Source: Carnobacterium_B sp045617425
GTDB lineage: Bacteria > Bacillota > Bacilli > Lactobacillales > Carnobacteriaceae
Assembly: GCF_045617425.1 (NCBI RefSeq)
Contig: NZ_JAZLIO010000009.1
Span: 496,001-560,000, forward strand
Direction of reading: 5' to 3'
DNA length: 64,000 bases
Below are positions 54,926 through 63,865 of this stretch, one piece after another. A program made the translations under genes and the position numbers. The notes below the pieces were generated by a model. The model was not told the origin of the DNA. It made no database searches and saw only the letters and a list, made by a program, of their open reading frames with translations. Within the stretch, counting starts at the first letter, position 1. Each line of letters begins with the position of its first letter.

Positions 54926-56628
54926 TTAATCTCCTCCACTAAAGGAATCTGACGTTGACTTCGCACATCAAACAGTCCCTTATCTGTAATTTTTATAGCT
55001 GGAGAAACGGGTAATGACAATGTTGAAAAAGACATGATTTCATTTGCATTGCGATAACCTAAATCAATCATTCCTTGGCGTACCTCACTTAATTGTTGTC
55101 CGATAATTTGAATCGGCGCATCACTGATGATTCCTCCAATTAAAAGCGGGCAACAACTTATAACTGTTTCATTTTCAACGGTTAAGTAACCGCCTTGTAT
55201 TTCAACTAACTTATTTTGTGCTACTACTAAATCTTCAATTGAAGTTCCCATCACCATTAAATTGTGGTGATCATGTGCCCAAGTGGTTCCTATTGCTCCT
55301 TTTTCTGTCAGTGCATTTTCGACAAGACCATATGCTGTATTCCCAGATTTCCCATAGCGTTCCATTACTGCAATTAACGCTAGGCCACTTGATTCCCAAT
55401 CCAAATAACCATTTTTTATTGGGATTTCTCTTTGAACACATTCAGTAAAGGTTCCTACTTCAGCTATACGAATCACATTACAAACAGCAGATTTACCTTC
55501 AGCTTGAATTCGAAAATCCTCACATGTAACTTTTTCACAGTGAACAGATGAATAAAAGAAATCAGGAAAAACCGGTTTCGTTTCGGGATAGTTTATTTCG
55601 TCCCCTTTTTTATGCACCAAATTCCCAGCTTTGTAAACGGCTGAAGCTTCCATTGTTGCAGGGTCCTCCAACAAAATAAAATCAGCTTTAAAACCGGAAG
55701 CAATCGCACCTCTATCTTGAAAGCTCATCCTTCTTGCTGGAGTATAGGTGCTCATATATATCGCTTGTTCAACTGGAACTCCTGCTTCAATAGCCAATTG
55801 AACATTTGCGTTCAGATGTCCATTTAGCAATTCATCTGCCATAATATCATCTGTCACAATGGCACAGTATTCATAAAATTGATTGTTCACTACTAATTCC
55901 ATATTTTCTTTTGTTAACGATTTGCGTTGCAATTCAATAAACATTCCACTGCTAATTTTCTCGTAGATAGATTCAGGACTTTGCTGGGTATGATCTGCCG
56001 TTATACCTTGGTACATAAATTTAGCCAAATCCATTCCCGAGACGAGTGGTACATGTCCTTCAATAGGCATAAAAGGTTTCTTTTCCTGCACGGTTTGTAA
56101 AATTTGACGAATTAAAGAATTGGGATCATTCACGATGCCATCAAAATTCATGGCTTCTCCTAGAGCAATTACTTTAGAATGGTTTAATAATTGCTGAACT
56201 TTTTCTACTCCTATGAATCCACCTGTTGTTTCTAATGCTGGAATCGTTGAAGGAACAGAAGATGGAATCGCATAAAAAATATCCATTTCCGTTTCTTCAT
56301 TCATAAAAGCATCCATTCCTTCCACTCCGAATACATTAACGATTTCATGAGCATCAGCGACAATCGTTGTTACTCCATGGGTCAAACCAGCTTTCGAAAA
56401 TATCGAAGGAGGAACCATGGAACTTTCAATGTGCATATGGATATCGATTAATCCAGGAATCATGTAATTTTCATTCGCATCAATAATGATATCTGATTTC
56501 AAATCTGCCGATGCCTCTATTCCTATTGAAAAGAATTTTCCATTAAGAATGGCCACATCCTTCCATTCAAATTTCTTTAGAAAGCTATTAAACACTCGTA
56601 CATTCGTAATGATTTTATCTACTTCCAT
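54922..56628 (-). CDS. ade: adenine deaminase
   Basis: A 568-residue enzyme turning adenine into hypoxanthine and ammonia. The metal site HMHIESSM, the VADAHEIVNVFG stretch, EGHVPLVSGMDL and the C-terminal domain with TTWAHDHHNLMVMG match bacterial AdeC/Ade proteins of about 570-590 residues. It heads a two-gene unit with the amidohydrolase. A terminator hairpin separates it from the upstream ABC transporter genes, so it depends on read-through or on a promoter in the 80-bp gap. Confidence 0.92.
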   Translation of the reverse strand: MEVDKIITNVRVFNSFLKKFEWKDVAILNGKFFSIGIEASADLKSDIIIDANENYMIPGLIDIHMHIESSMVPPSIFSKAGLTHGVTTIVADAHEIVNVFGVEGMDAFMNEETEMDIFYAIPSSVPSTIPALETTGGFIGVEKVQQLLNHSKVIALGEAMNFDGIVNDPNSLIRQILQTVQEKKPFMPIEGHVPLVSGMDLAKFMYQGITADHTQQSPESIYEKISSGMFIELQRKSLTKENMELVVNNQFYEYCAIVTDDIMADELLNGHLNANVQLAIEAGVPVEQAIYMSTYTPARRMSFQDRGAIASGFKADFILLEDPATMEASAVYKAGNLVHKKGDEINYPETKPVFPDFFYSSVHCEKVTCEDFRIQAEGKSAVCNVIRIAEVGTFTECVQREIPIKNGYLDWESSGLALIAVMERYGKSGNTAYGLVENALTEKGAIGTTWAHDHHNLMVMGTSIEDLVVAQNKLVEIQGGYLTVENETVISCCPLLIGGIISDAPIQIIGQQLSEVRQGMIDLGYRNANEIMSFSTLSLPVSPAIKITDKGLFDVRSQRQIPLVEEIK

Positions 56629-56650
56629 CAGTCATTCACCTTTCTACTAT

Positions 56651-56686
56651 AAAAATAACCTCTTATATAGAGAAGAGGTTATTTTT
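56651..56686 (-). terminator. terminator between the ABC transporter operon and ade
   Basis: AAAATAACCTCTT pairs with AAGAGGTTATTTT around 8 nt; T's on both strands. It lies 22 bp past the binding-protein stop. Confidence 0.85.
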
Positions 56687-56707
56687 CCAACTATTTTATT
56701 GGTTTCT

Positions 56708-57757
56708 TTATTGATTCATCGTTTTATTCCATGTTTTGATCCATTCATCCATCTGGGTATTCACAAATTCAAAATCTACTGGTTTAGTTAACTCAGCAAT
56801 ATCACCATATGTTTTATTTTCGGCAACTTCTCCAGTTAATTCAACTTTTTTATTTGTTGGAGCTTCATTTAAAGAAGCTGCTGTGATAGTTTGTAATTCT
56901 TCACTGAGTCTCCAATTCACAAAATCATACGCCATTTCTTTATTTTCGGAATGCGCATTAATATTTACAGTATTAAAGTTGGCATACGTTCCAGAAGTTG
57001 GCACAACATATTGAACAGCTGGATGAGCTTCTGAAATCATTGGAATTGCAAAATCGCCTACAACTGCTGCAACGATTTCACCCGACTGGAACATATTAGC
57101 TAAGTCAGATGATTTAGCATAGGTTTTAACGATATTGGGAGAAAGTTCCTCTAATCCTTCAAAAGCTGCTTTCCCATTATCAGTAGTAATGTCTACCCCT
57201 TTGTAGTCGCTAGCCACATACATCATGGAAGGTCCAAAAGTGGTAGCAATATCTGGAATAGAAATTTTTCCTTCCAATGATGGATCCCATAAGTCAGAAA
57301 ACTCTTCGATCTTCATTCCAGCAGCTTCTTCATCATAAATGATTCCAATACTGTTCACTGTATACGCTGCTCCTGATCCGTTCTCACTCAACTCTTTTGC
57401 ACTATCGATCAATCCAGCTAAATTCGGAATTTTTTCTGTATCGATTTCTTCAAATAACCCTTCTGTCGCTCCTTGAGAAGAATTTGATTGTGGCAAATCA
57501 ATAATATCAATCGTCGAGTTAGGATTATTTTCAAATTTAGTGTAGCGTTCAGAACTTGTACCTGTCTCTATTACAATATCTACTCCATACTCTTCTTCAA
57601 ATGGTGCAAATATATCTTCTTGCATAACATCTTCACTTAATCCAAAGGTAGAAATCACTAATTCTTTGTTCTCTCCACTTGCTTCTTGTCCACAGGCCAT
57701 TAAAACGGCTGCACTCATCACTGTTAAACTTGCCAAAATTACTTTCTTTTTCATCAC
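56708..57757 (-). CDS. PotD-like ABC transporter substrate-binding lipoprotein
   Basis: A 349-residue lipoprotein with lipobox LMAC (Cys 22). The body fits the spermidine/putrescine and iron-type binding group (SBP_bac_6/8): VISTFGLSEDV, TIDIIDLPQSN and GAAYTVNSIGIIYDEEA. It is the last gene of a four-gene transporter operon, followed by a terminator. The acidic residues that hold polyamine amino groups cannot be confirmed here. Proximity to two deaminases suggests a purine-like or other nitrogenous ligand, as inference. Confidence 0.83.
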   Translation of the reverse strand: MMKKKVILASLTVMSAAVLMACGQEASGENKELVISTFGLSEDVMQEDIFAPFEEEYGVDIVIETGTSSERYTKFENNPNSTIDIIDLPQSNSSQGATEGLFEEIDTEKIPNLAGLIDSAKELSENGSGAAYTVNSIGIIYDEEAAGMKIEEFSDLWDPSLEGKISIPDIATTFGPSMMYVASDYKGVDITTDNGKAAFEGLEELSPNIVKTYAKSSDLANMFQSGEIVAAVVGDFAIPMISEAHPAVQYVVPTSGTYANFNTVNINAHSENKEMAYDFVNWRLSEELQTITAASLNEAPTNKKVELTGEVAENKTYGDIAELTKPVDFEFVNTQMDEWIKTWNKTMNQ

Positions 57758-57783
57758 TTAAAAATCCCCCTTTTTATAATTGG

Positions 57784-58824
57784 TTAGACTAAAATCAATT
57801 TTTCTTTTGGAATAATCACAAAAATGTTATCTCCTACTTGGTAACCTGGTACTCGCACATCATTAACTAACAGCTTTCCAATAGCTGTTTCTACTTCATA
57901 TTGATAACTCTTGCCTAAAAACGTACGAACTCTTATAGTGCCAGCTAAACTATTAGATGGCATCTTTTGTCCTTCCTCAGAAAGTAAAATATCATCTGGT
58001 CGAATCGTTCCGGTTGCTTGTTGTCTATCTGCTGGATGCAGTGTTTCAATTAACGTTCCATCCGAAGTCGTGTAAGCATGTGTATCTTTTTTGGTTAAAG
58101 CAAAGAAATTTTCAAATCCAATGAAGCGAGCCACAAACTCTGTTTTAGGATTTTTATAAATTTCTTCCGGAGAATCATACTGTTCAATTACACCGTTGTT
58201 CATAACGGCTACTTTATCTGAAATAGAAAAACATTCTTCTTGATCATGTGTTACAAAAACCGTCGTTATGCCTAATCTGCGTTGAATGCGTTTAATCTCA
58301 ATACGCATACTGATGCGCAATTTAGCATCCAAATTACTCAAAGGTTCGTCTAGTAACAATAATTGAGGTTCAATCACTAAAGCTCGAGCAAGAGCTACAC
58401 GTTGACGTTGCCCTCCAGAAAGTTGCTTAGGGTAACGCTCAGCATAATCTGATAAGTCAGTAGATTCTAAAATAGCCTGCACTTTAGTTTCGATGACCTC
58501 TTTCTTTTCTTTCCTCAACTTCAATCCAAATCCAATATTTTCTTTAACGGTTAAATGTGGAAATAACGCATAACTTTGAAAAACCATTCCAAAATTACGT
58601 TTGTGAACAGGAACGTTTGTCAAATTGGTATCTCCTACAGTAAAGGTTCCATCATTAGGCTCAATCAGACCTGCAATGACCCGTAAAGTCGTTGTTTTCC
58701 CACAACCTGATGGCCCTAGTAACGAAATCAGTTCCCCTTTTTCCATAGATAAATTGAGTTCTTTTAATATATTATTTTTTCCATCATAACTAACACGAAT
58801 ATTTTCTAAGTCAACAAATGACAT
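57784..58824 (-). CDS. PotA-like ABC transporter ATP-binding protein
   Basis: A 346-residue ATPase. Walker A GPSGCGKT, signature LSGGQRQRVALARAL, Walker B LLLLDEPLSNLDAKLR and switch His in FVTHDQEE are complete; a TOBE domain (about 275-345) follows, as in PotA and FbpC. It powers the importer formed by the two downstream-listed permeases and the lipoprotein. AAGGAGGA precedes the ATG. Confidence 0.9.
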   Translation of the reverse strand: MSFVDLENIRVSYDGKNNILKELNLSMEKGELISLLGPSGCGKTTTLRVIAGLIEPNDGTFTVGDTNLTNVPVHKRNFGMVFQSYALFPHLTVKENIGFGLKLRKEKKEVIETKVQAILESTDLSDYAERYPKQLSGGQRQRVALARALVIEPQLLLLDEPLSNLDAKLRISMRIEIKRIQRRLGITTVFVTHDQEECFSISDKVAVMNNGVIEQYDSPEEIYKNPKTEFVARFIGFENFFALTKKDTHAYTTSDGTLIETLHPADRQQATGTIRPDDILLSEEGQKMPSNSLAGTIRVRTFLGKSYQYEVETAIGKLLVNDVRVPGYQVGDNIFVIIPKEKLILV

Positions 58825-58933
58825 AACAGTACATGTCCTCCTTAATGGTATTTAACAAAACGACTCATAGAGTGAGCAGTTAAATGCGAATCTAGTTTTT
58901 TTAAAATTCATTTGTCTTTGTACAAGTAACTTA

Positions 58934-59713
58934 CTAGACTACTTTTGCTAGTCCAAGGGTTTTTTCAATTAAAAACATCAAGATGATCGTTCCAAGCATC
59001 AAAAGTACAGACAAAGCAGAAACGACTGGATCATAATTGTATTCAATGTAATTCATTAAAGTGGTAGGTAAAGTCGAAATACCAGGACCAGATAAAAATT
59101 GTGAAACAGGTATATTGTTAAATGAATTAATAAATGCCAACATAAAAGAAGCAAATATACTGGAAGAGATATTTGGCAATACAATACTCGTAAAAGCTTT
59201 GAATTTAGTGCTGCCTAACGTCCATGCCACCTCTTCTATTGAAAAGTCCAATTGTTCTAAGCTAGAGCCCACTACACGAATAATATAAGGCAAACTAATT
59301 AAAAAATGCCCTAACAACAACCCATGGAATAGTGGCACTTGGAGGCGGATAACAATGAATTGAAATAGAGAATACCCTACTACAACACCAGGTATGATAG
59401 TTGGCGATAAAAAGAAACTTTTTATCCACTCTTTCCCTTTCACACCATGCCTAGTTAAGGCATACGCAGCTGGAATTCCAACAACCAAAGCCAATAAAGT
59501 GGCAAGTAAAGAAATTTCTAAACTCAACAAGAAGCTGTCTATAAAAGATTGATTTTCAAAAACTGCTGTAAACCACTTAAATGTAAATCCAGTAATTGGA
59601 AATTGAATGGTCGAATTTTCTCCAAAAGCCGTTATCGTTATAATGACTAAGGGAATAAACAAGAATGCAAATACAGCTCCGGCGAATAATGACAATCCTC
59701 TTTGTTTACGCAT
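58934..59713 (-). CDS. PotC-like ABC transporter permease
   Basis: A 259-residue permease with six membrane helices and the EAA loop reading EVAWTLGSTKFKAFTSIVLPNI. I choose ATG 59713 behind GAGGTGA, which overlaps the stop of the first permease gene by 8 bp and means translational coupling. It is followed by 109 bp before the ATPase gene. Confidence 0.87.
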   Translation of the reverse strand: MRKQRGLSLFAGAVFAFLFIPLVIITITAFGENSTIQFPITGFTFKWFTAVFENQSFIDSFLLSLEISLLATLLALVVGIPAAYALTRHGVKGKEWIKSFFLSPTIIPGVVVGYSLFQFIVIRLQVPLFHGLLLGHFLISLPYIIRVVGSSLEQLDFSIEEVAWTLGSTKFKAFTSIVLPNISSSIFASFMLAFINSFNNIPVSQFLSGPGISTLPTTLMNYIEYNYDPVVSALSVLLMLGTIILMFLIEKTLGLAKVV

Positions 59714-60539
59714 CTTGTTCACCTCGCTTGTCGATTTTATTGGCAATTAAGTTAAAACCTTTCATAACCAGTAAAGTGGTAATGATCATGATCAAAGCAA
59801 TAACACTTGCATCTTCCCAATTTCCCAATGTCATAGCATTTTGGTAAAGAAATGTTGACAACATCATATTACGATTGCCTCCAAGTAATTGAGGAGTCGT
59901 ATAAGCTGTCAATGTCCCTGTAAATACTAAAACACTTCCTACGATGATACCTGGAGTACTCAAAGGTAAAACAACTTTAATGAACGCTTTAATGCGACTT
60001 GCCCCAAGCATTTCTGCCGCTTCCATGATTTCTGGATTGATATTTTCCATTACACCTACTAATGTAATGATTAAAATGGGTAAAAATAAGTAAATTGACC
60101 CAATAATAATTGAAAACTCAGTATATAGTAAGGTCAATGGCTCAGAAATAATCCCTATACTAGACAATAATTTATTGATCACACCATTTTGTCCTAGTAA
60201 ATTGATCCATGCAAAACTTCGAATAACAGAATTGGTCAACATCGGAAATAATGTAAATGCCATTAATAACCCTCTCCATTTTGGAGATGTTCCAGCTATA
60301 AAGTAAGCAGTAGGAACTCCAAGGATAATGCAAATGAACGTTACAATGAGTGAAACGCGAATCGTTCGGATAAAAATACCGACATTATATGAGTCCTGAA
60401 AAAAAGAAGTATAAGACTCAATTGAGAATGATCCATTATAAAATGTTGGCCAAATGACTGACACTAATGGAATCAATAAAAAGAAAATAAGTAAGATGAA
60501 TCCCGGTGCTAATATTAGATACGGGATTTTTTTCGACAT
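59706..60539 (-). CDS. PotB-like ABC transporter permease
   Basis: A 277-residue permease with six membrane helices and the EAA loop EAAEMLGASRIKAFIKVVLPLS. It is the first gene of the transporter operon. I choose ATG 60539, directly behind AAGGAGGATTTATCTT; the frame is open further up to 60668 but that stretch covers the promoter and its leader. Confidence 0.87.
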   Translation of the reverse strand: MSKKIPYLILAPGFILLIFFLLIPLVSVIWPTFYNGSFSIESYTSFFQDSYNVGIFIRTIRVSLIVTFICIILGVPTAYFIAGTSPKWRGLLMAFTLFPMLTNSVIRSFAWINLLGQNGVINKLLSSIGIISEPLTLLYTEFSIIIGSIYLFLPILIITLVGVMENINPEIMEAAEMLGASRIKAFIKVVLPLSTPGIIVGSVLVFTGTLTAYTTPQLLGGNRNMMLSTFLYQNAMTLGNWEDASVIALIMIITTLLVMKGFNLIANKIDKRGEQDA

Positions 60540-60576
60540 AAGATAAATCCTCCTTAAAAAATGAAAAGACCAAGAG

Positions 60577-60601
60577 ACGATGAAGAGCGCTCTTGTATCG
60601 T
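60577..60601. promoter_or_regulatory. operator-like palindrome in the 5' leader of the PotABCD-type operon
   Basis: AAGAGCGCTCTT (60583-60594) is a perfect 12-bp palindrome, flanked by ACGAT and ATCGT that extend the inverted repeat to 25 bp. It lies about 40-60 bp downstream of the -10 box. Its core GAGCGCTC equals that of the palindrome in front of the symporter operon (22251-22262). Confidence 0.55.
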
Positions 60602-60639
60602 TCCTGCTATTTCTTAACATACATGCTTCTACACAAATC

Positions 60640-60727
60640 AGTATAACTATAAAAAAGTGATTGGACAATCACTTTATCGAATTAATATACACAAAATACA
60701 TTTATTGTTCGTGTTTAATCGTGTTTT
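60640..60727 (-). promoter_or_regulatory. promoter of the PotABCD-type operon with inverted repeat and PurBox-like motifs
   Basis: Leftward, TTGTCC (60668-60663), 17 bp, TATACT (60645-60640). AAAGTGATT and AATCACTTT form a perfect 9-bp inverted repeat whose 4-bp centre falls in the -35 box, so a repressor bound there would block polymerase. Further upstream the minus strand reads AAACACGAACAATAA (near 60702-60716) and AAAACACGA (60719-60727), resembling the CGAACA core of PurR boxes in tandem. PurR control is inference. Confidence 0.55.
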
Positions 60728-60796
60728 GTTTATTTAATCAGGATTTCTAGCAAAATTATCCTCTAATGTTCATTAAAATAAGATGAGGAAAAATGC

Positions 60797-60828
60797 AAAA
60801 AAAAAATAAGCAACTATACGTTGCTTAT
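60797..60828 (-). terminator. terminator after the VIT1-type transporter gene
   Basis: ATAAGCAAC and GTTGCTTAT form a perfect 9-bp stem with a 5-nt loop, followed on the minus strand by ten T's. Confidence 0.9.
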
Positions 60829-60865
60829 GGAACTTCTATTTTCCTAAAAATTGATGCTCTCTACA

Positions 60866-61573
60866 TCAAATATTCCCTAAAACGACACCTACAACATAGG
60901 CAACTACAGCAGCCAATCCTCCAACTACTAACATTTCAATACCAGACTTCAACCAATTTGAGTGATTAATTTTAGATTTAACTGCCCCCAGAATAAATAA
61001 TGTTATTCCAGTAAGTATAGAAGCAATCAAAAAAGAATTTTGAATTAATATTGGTAAACGTAGTGAAAACACGTATGTTAAGAGTGGAACAACACCAAAG
61101 AGACTAAAAGACAAAAAGGTGGCTAGAGCATTTTTTAGAGGCAATTCTTCTACTGAGTCAGTACCGTATTTTTCTTTCCTCACTTGTTTTATAAAAGGTT
61201 CTTCGTACTTTGCCAGTGTTTTTACGATTAAGTCTGCGTCCTCTTTCTCCACCCCTTGGTCTACAAATGATTCCTTCATTCGTTTCACTTCTTGTTCATG
61301 ATGGGTCGCTATCTCTAATTGTTCATTTTGTCGTATCATTTTTTCATACTCGTTTTGAGATTTTGTTGAAAGGTAATCTCCGACTGCCATCGAAAACCCG
61401 TCAGCCAACAAATTGGAAAACCCTAGAATCAAAATAACTTTAAGCGCTAATTCACCACCAACGCTTCCTGCTACCACAGCAAAAGTCGTGACAATGCCAT
61501 CCAATCCTCCATAAACAATACTTTTAATGTATTTACCGTTATTATTTTGCATTTTTTTGCGTGGATTAGTCAT
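60866..61573 (-). CDS. VIT1/CCC1-family metal transporter
   Basis: A 235-residue membrane protein. SIVYGGLDGIVTTFAVVAGSVGG at 18-40 and the second segment LLADGFSMAVGDYLSTKSQNEYE are the family's signature, followed by a cytosolic acidic-basic loop and three C-terminal membrane helices. Eukaryotic relatives move iron or manganese into vacuoles; bacterial ones probably export Fe or Mn. AAGGAG precedes the ATG at 61573. Confidence 0.88.
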   Translation of the reverse strand: MTNPRKKMQNNNGKYIKSIVYGGLDGIVTTFAVVAGSVGGELALKVILILGFSNLLADGFSMAVGDYLSTKSQNEYEKMIRQNEQLEIATHHEQEVKRMKESFVDQGVEKEDADLIVKTLAKYEEPFIKQVRKEKYGTDSVEELPLKNALATFLSFSLFGVVPLLTYVFSLRLPILIQNSFLIASILTGITLFILGAVKSKINHSNWLKSGIEMLVVGGLAAVVAYVVGVVLGNI

Positions 61574-61666
61574 TTTAATCGCTCCTTACTAAGTAGACTG
61601 AAAAATTTCATTCATATAGCTTTTTTGACAAAAACTAATTGATTATTACTTCCAATGCTAATTTCT

Positions 61667-61969
61667 TTAATTTCCCATATTCGATGTGAGTGTTGTGATT
61701 ATCCATAAACCCATGATCAAAACTAGTGAACTGATCGAACTCAAAAAAATACTTAACAAAATGTATTTCATTTTCTTCTTAACTAAATAATCTTTAACAG
61801 AAAAAGCCACTATAAATAGACCTATACAACTAACTAAGATCCAACCGGCCAATTCCGTAGTTGTATAATCGATCGAGAAAACTAAAAAATACAGCATCAA
61901 AAACAGTTGGATACACAAAAATAGTTCGCGATAATTTTTCAACCATTTCTCGATATCATCCACCTTCAC
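61667..61969 (-). CDS. small three-helix membrane protein of unknown function
   Basis: A 100-residue protein starting at GTG 61969. An amphipathic N-terminus is followed by three hydrophobic segments (about 14-31, 37-57 and 70-95). I do not recognise it. The start is uncertain because no strong ribosome site is seen; AAGAAAG lies close upstream. It is about 93 bp upstream of the VIT1-type gene in the same direction. Confidence 0.55.
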   Translation of the reverse strand: MKVDDIEKWLKNYRELFLCIQLFLMLYFLVFSIDYTTTELAGWILVSCIGLFIVAFSVKDYLVKKKMKYILLSIFLSSISSLVLIMGLWIITTLTSNMGN

Positions 61970-62121
61970 TTTCTTAAGAACTCACTCTTCATGTGAATAT
62001 ATTAACAATTAATCACTACTAATGCAATAGCTATTTAAAAGTATATTACGCATTATCTACTTAAAGACAAGGTACTTTGTTCAATAAGTTCATATGAATA
62101 ATAGAGTAATTTTTATATCCT

Positions 62122-62787
62122 CTAATTTCCGCTCGGTTTCACTAGTTTAGTAAAAAGATTCTTTTCTATGCATACTTCTTCATTTGAATTTTTGATAATA
62201 ATATCAAAGTTCTGGCTGAATGGATGCATAAACAATTCGTACTGAATTCGTCGTTGTTCGTGAGACTGACGTACAGCAGTTATATCCGTACCTCTTTCCA
62301 AAATATCTCTTCCAACTCTTCTTACTAACTCTGTCTCATCATCTGTGTAAAAGTAAATTTTCAGATCCATTAACTTAGGATCAATAAATGCGACACTCAT
62401 TCCTTCTATGATCGTGATTTTTTTAGGAGATATCAACTCACTTTTTTTGTAGTCCGTATCTATAGTATAAAAGTCTAATCCAGATTTGACCATTCGAATA
62501 TCCCTTTCTAAAGACGGTGTATGATGAGCGTCTGAATGGCAAGCAGTCATTTTTGAATGATAGCTTTTATGTTGATGGGTATAGGTAATCATGGTGTACT
62601 TTCGTAATTGTGATGGAACAATATAGGGGTCTGTATTGAGATACGATACTTCATTTAGTCCTATCAATTGAGCCAGTTTAGTAGAAAAAGTTGTTTTACC
62701 TGCCGCACCATGACCCGATATACCAATAATCACCGGCCTGTCTGATTTATTTATCCAATTTATAATTTCTTCAACTAGTAGTTTCAT
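62122..62787 (-). CDS. uridine-kinase-like P-loop kinase
   Basis: A 221-residue P-loop protein. Walker A reads GHGAAGKT (25-32), then LNTDPYIV in place of the DDFY motif, and TIIEGMSVAF as the Walker B-like strand. DILERGTDITAVRQSHEQRR resembles the lid region of uridine and phosphoribulokinase-type enzymes. The substrate is probably a nucleoside or pantothenate-like alcohol, not settled. AAAAGGGTGA precedes the ATG. It is monocistronic. Confidence 0.72.
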   Translation of the reverse strand: MKLLVEEIINWINKSDRPVIIGISGHGAAGKTTFSTKLAQLIGLNEVSYLNTDPYIVPSQLRKYTMITYTHQHKSYHSKMTACHSDAHHTPSLERDIRMVKSGLDFYTIDTDYKKSELISPKKITIIEGMSVAFIDPKLMDLKIYFYTDDETELVRRVGRDILERGTDITAVRQSHEQRRIQYELFMHPFSQNFDIIIKNSNEEVCIEKNLFTKLVKPSGN

Positions 62788-62928
62788 CCCATCACCCTTT
62801 TATCTGTCTTTTATACTTTAGTATGCATCAAGATATAGTCAATTTATTTTACCATTAATGAAACCGTTCTTTTTACAAAATATGTACTTTCTAAATAGAC
62901 TAACTTATTCAAAAAATAAAAAAGCAGT

Positions 62929-62960
62929 ATACTCTAAATCAATAGATTCTACTACTTTTT
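62929..62960 (-). terminator. probable weak terminator after the last SDR gene
   Basis: AAAAGcAGTA and TACTaCTTTT pair with an inner AATC/GATT stem; T-tracts are present on both sides. Confidence 0.5.
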
Positions 62961-62974
62961 ATCTCGTTACTATT

Positions 62975-63865
62975 TTAAGCTAATTCGGTACCACCGGTTA
63001 CACCGTAAATTTGTGCAGTCACGTAGCTTGATTTTGTAGAAGCTAAGAACACATAGATATCGGAAAGTTCTACCGGTTGTCCAGCTCGTTGCAATGGAGT
63101 CTTTTGTCCAAACGTTGGAATGGCTTCACTTGGCTGACCACCAGAAATTTGTAATGGTGTCCAGATAGGTCCAGGAGCTACTACATTAACACGAATGCCT
63201 TTTGGCGCTAGTTGTTTTGCTAGACCTCGGCTAAACCCATTGATTGCAAACTTAGTTGATGCATAATCTAGTAAATTTGCACTTGGATTGTATCCTTGTA
63301 CAGAGGATGTTGTGATAATAGAAGAACCTTCTGGTAGATAAGGCAATGCAGCTTTTATCACCCAAAATAGAGAGAAAACATTAATTTCGAATGTTTGTCT
63401 TAACTGTTCTGTTGAAAGTTCTAAGATGTCTTCAACAGCTTGCTGTTTTCCAGCAATTAAAGCTAATATATCTAATCCACCAAGTTCTTTATGTGCTTGA
63501 TCAACCAGTTGTTTACAAAATGCTTCATCACTTAAATCACCTGGGATAAGAATAGCTTTTCGACCAGCTTGTTCAATCAGCTGCTTCACTTCTTGTGCAT
63601 CTGATTCTTCTTCTGGAAGGTAGTTCAATACAATATCGGCTCCTTCACGTGCGTAAGCAATAGCTGCAGCGCGACCTATACCAGAGTCTCCCCCAGTTAC
63701 AAGAGCTTTTCGTCCAACTAATTGTTCATTTCCTTTATAGGATTCTTCACCACAATCTGGACGCGGATCCATTTTACTTTGTAAAGCTGGAGGTTCTTGA
63801 TATTGCTTTGGAAAGTCTTCCGTAAAAAATTGATTTAATGGATTTTCTAACTTTTTATTTTGCAT
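62975..63865 (-). CDS. stress-type short-chain dehydrogenase (YhdF/GsiA-like glucose dehydrogenase family)
   Basis: A 296-residue SDR with an N-terminal extension of about 50 residues (NPLNQFFTEDFPKQYQEPP, MDPRPDCGEESYKG) typical of the YhdF/YgdD group of general-stress SDRs. The cofactor loop TGGDSGIG is at about 57-64, the catalytic Tyr/Lys in YASTK and the end YVTAQIYGVTGGTE is normal. The substrate is unknown. AAAAGGAGAGAG precedes the ATG. Confidence 0.88.
   Translation of the reverse strand: MQNKKLENPLNQFFTEDFPKQYQEPPALQSKMDPRPDCGEESYKGNEQLVGRKALVTGGDSGIGRAAAIAYAREGADIVLNYLPEEESDAQEVKQLIEQAGRKAILIPGDLSDEAFCKQLVDQAHKELGGLDILALIAGKQQAVEDILELSTEQLRQTFEINVFSLFWVIKAALPYLPEGSSIITTSSVQGYNPSANLLDYASTKFAINGFSRGLAKQLAPKGIRVNVVAPGPIWTPLQISGGQPSEAIPTFGQKTPLQRAGQPVELSDIYVFLASTKSSYVTAQIYGVTGGTELA

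Noticed and set aside
60540..60730. Possible purine riboswitch in front of the transporter and ade genes
   Set aside because: The conserved three-way junction loops of the purine aptamer were not found in the leader; short palindromes explain the visible structure.
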